Assembly: GCA_019323195.1 (NCBI GenBank)
Contig: JAHWHQ010000038.1
Coordinates: 1 to 6,104 of the forward strand
Source of the DNA: Candidatus Woesearchaeota archaeon
GTDB taxonomy: Archaea > Nanobdellota > Nanobdellia > Woesearchaeales > JACPBV01
Reading direction: 5' to 3'
Length of the DNA: 6,104 nucleotides
Shown here: positions 5,702 to 6,104 of the stretch, piece by piece
Layout of the letters: each line of letters begins with the position of its first letter
How positions within the stretch are numbered: the stretch's first letter is position 1
Program-made: the position numbers and the translations under genes
Notes under the pieces: model-generated
Seen by the model: only the letters and a program-made list of their open reading frames with translations
Databases searched by the model: none
Told to the model about the DNA's origin: nothing

Positions 5702-6104
5702 CTTGCAAACAACCTCATCTGCTCTTCAGCCTGATTAATGAACATATCATAACCCCCTATTGTATTACAGCCTAGTTGTCTGGATTCTTTTAAAAGTTTC
5801 GTATTTTTAGGGTTATATACTGAATCGAATACAAGGGTGTTTTTGTTGATTATTCTTTTAAGAGCCGATTTTTTGATAGGGGTTTTGTTTATTAGCGGAA
5901 ACATCCCTATTGAGGTTGCGTTGATTATTATGTCAATGTTATTTATGGCGGTATTATCTTTCGCGTTTAAGGCGCTTAATGGCTCTGCCACGCAGTTCAG
6001 CTCTTTGGCGAGCTTTCTGGCTTTTGATCCTGTCCTGTTCATTATTATCAATTTCCCTTTTCTTTGGATTATGCCGTAGCCTATGGCCCTTGCAACACCC
6101 CCTG
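5698..6104 (-). CDS. aroE: Shikimate dehydrogenase, C-terminal part (5' end beyond window)
   Basis: Reduces 3-dehydroshikimate to shikimate with NADPH. Only the last 134 complete codons are in the window, and the frame stays open to the right edge. The visible part starts inside the nucleotide-binding glycine loop: a partial codon ending in CA fits Ala of GAGG, followed by GGVARAIGYGIIQRKGK. Next come the NADP-specific NRTGSKA motif, then INATSIGMFP (family motif NATSxGM), VFDSVYNP, and the closing GGYDMFINQAEEQMRLF with the conserved Gln. The N-terminal shikimate-binding domain, about 120-130 residues, lies outside. A TTG at 6051 could be mistaken for a start, but the conserved glycine loop upstream shows the gene continues. 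Because the 5' part is missing, this could also be the end of a fused dehydroquinate dehydratase-shikimate dehydrogenase (AroDE). The gene looks more AT-rich than aroC. The TGA stop overlaps the aroA start by 4 nt. Confidence 0.93.
   Translation of the reverse strand, partial: GGVARAIGYGIIQRKGKLIIMNRTGSKARKLAKELNCVAEPLSALNAKDNTAINNIDIIINATSIGMFPLINKTPIKKSALKRIINKNTLVFDSVYNPKNTKLLKESRQLGCNTIGGYDMFINQAEEQMRLFAR
5713..5716 (-). promoter_or_regulatory. Weak Shine-Dalgarno-like GAGG before aroA
   Basis: GAGG inside the last codons of aroE lies 11 nt before ATG 5701. It is short and rather distant, so the 4-nt ATGA overlap with the aroE stop is probably more important for aroA initiation. Confidence 0.35.

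Noticed and set aside
5271..5738. 155-codon open frame on the plus strand opposite aroA
   Set aside because: It is antisense to the conserved EPSP synthase N-terminal half and has no motif or ribosome site of note.

Overview
The window is one uninterrupted block of six genes, all read from the minus strand. In transcription order (right to left) they are aroE (5' part outside the window), aroA, aroC, tyrA, pheA and pheS (last few codons outside). Junctions are tight: aroE and aroA overlap by 4 nt (ATGA), aroA-aroC are 42 nt apart, aroC-tyrA 22 nt, tyrA-pheA either overlap by 4 nt or lie 17 nt apart depending on the pheA start, and pheA-pheS are 10 nt apart. No gene-free stretch exceeds 50 bases. 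I see no RNA gene, mobile element, CRISPR array or clear terminator. The promoter is probably beyond the right edge.

The genes form a pathway. AroE reduces 3-dehydroshikimate to shikimate. AroA joins shikimate 3-phosphate to phosphoenolpyruvate. AroC makes chorismate. TyrA and PheA take prephenate toward tyrosine and phenylalanine. PheS is the catalytic subunit of the enzyme that loads phenylalanine onto its tRNA. Two steps are missing from the visible part: shikimate kinase (between AroE and AroA) and chorismate mutase (between AroC and TyrA/PheA).

The organism is most likely an archaeon. PheS is the long archaeal/eukaryotic type, with about 200 residues of lysine-rich N-terminal region before the catalytic core. 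Its motif 2 region (DATHSADFNQ) resembles euryarchaeal enzymes. Arginine is mostly AGG/AGA and isoleucine is often ATA. Shine-Dalgarno sites (AGGAGG, GGAGG) are used. I cannot assign a lineage; a DPANN or euryarchaeal genome from a metagenome is a guess, and a bacterium with archaeal-type PheRS (known in spirochaetes) is not excluded.

The most notable observation is in AroC. The normally invariant histidine of the GESHG signature is tyrosine, four extra glycine-rich residues follow it, and two other conserved motifs also deviate, while the remaining hallmarks are intact. Apart from that this is an ordinary aromatic amino acid operon; I found no new type of system.
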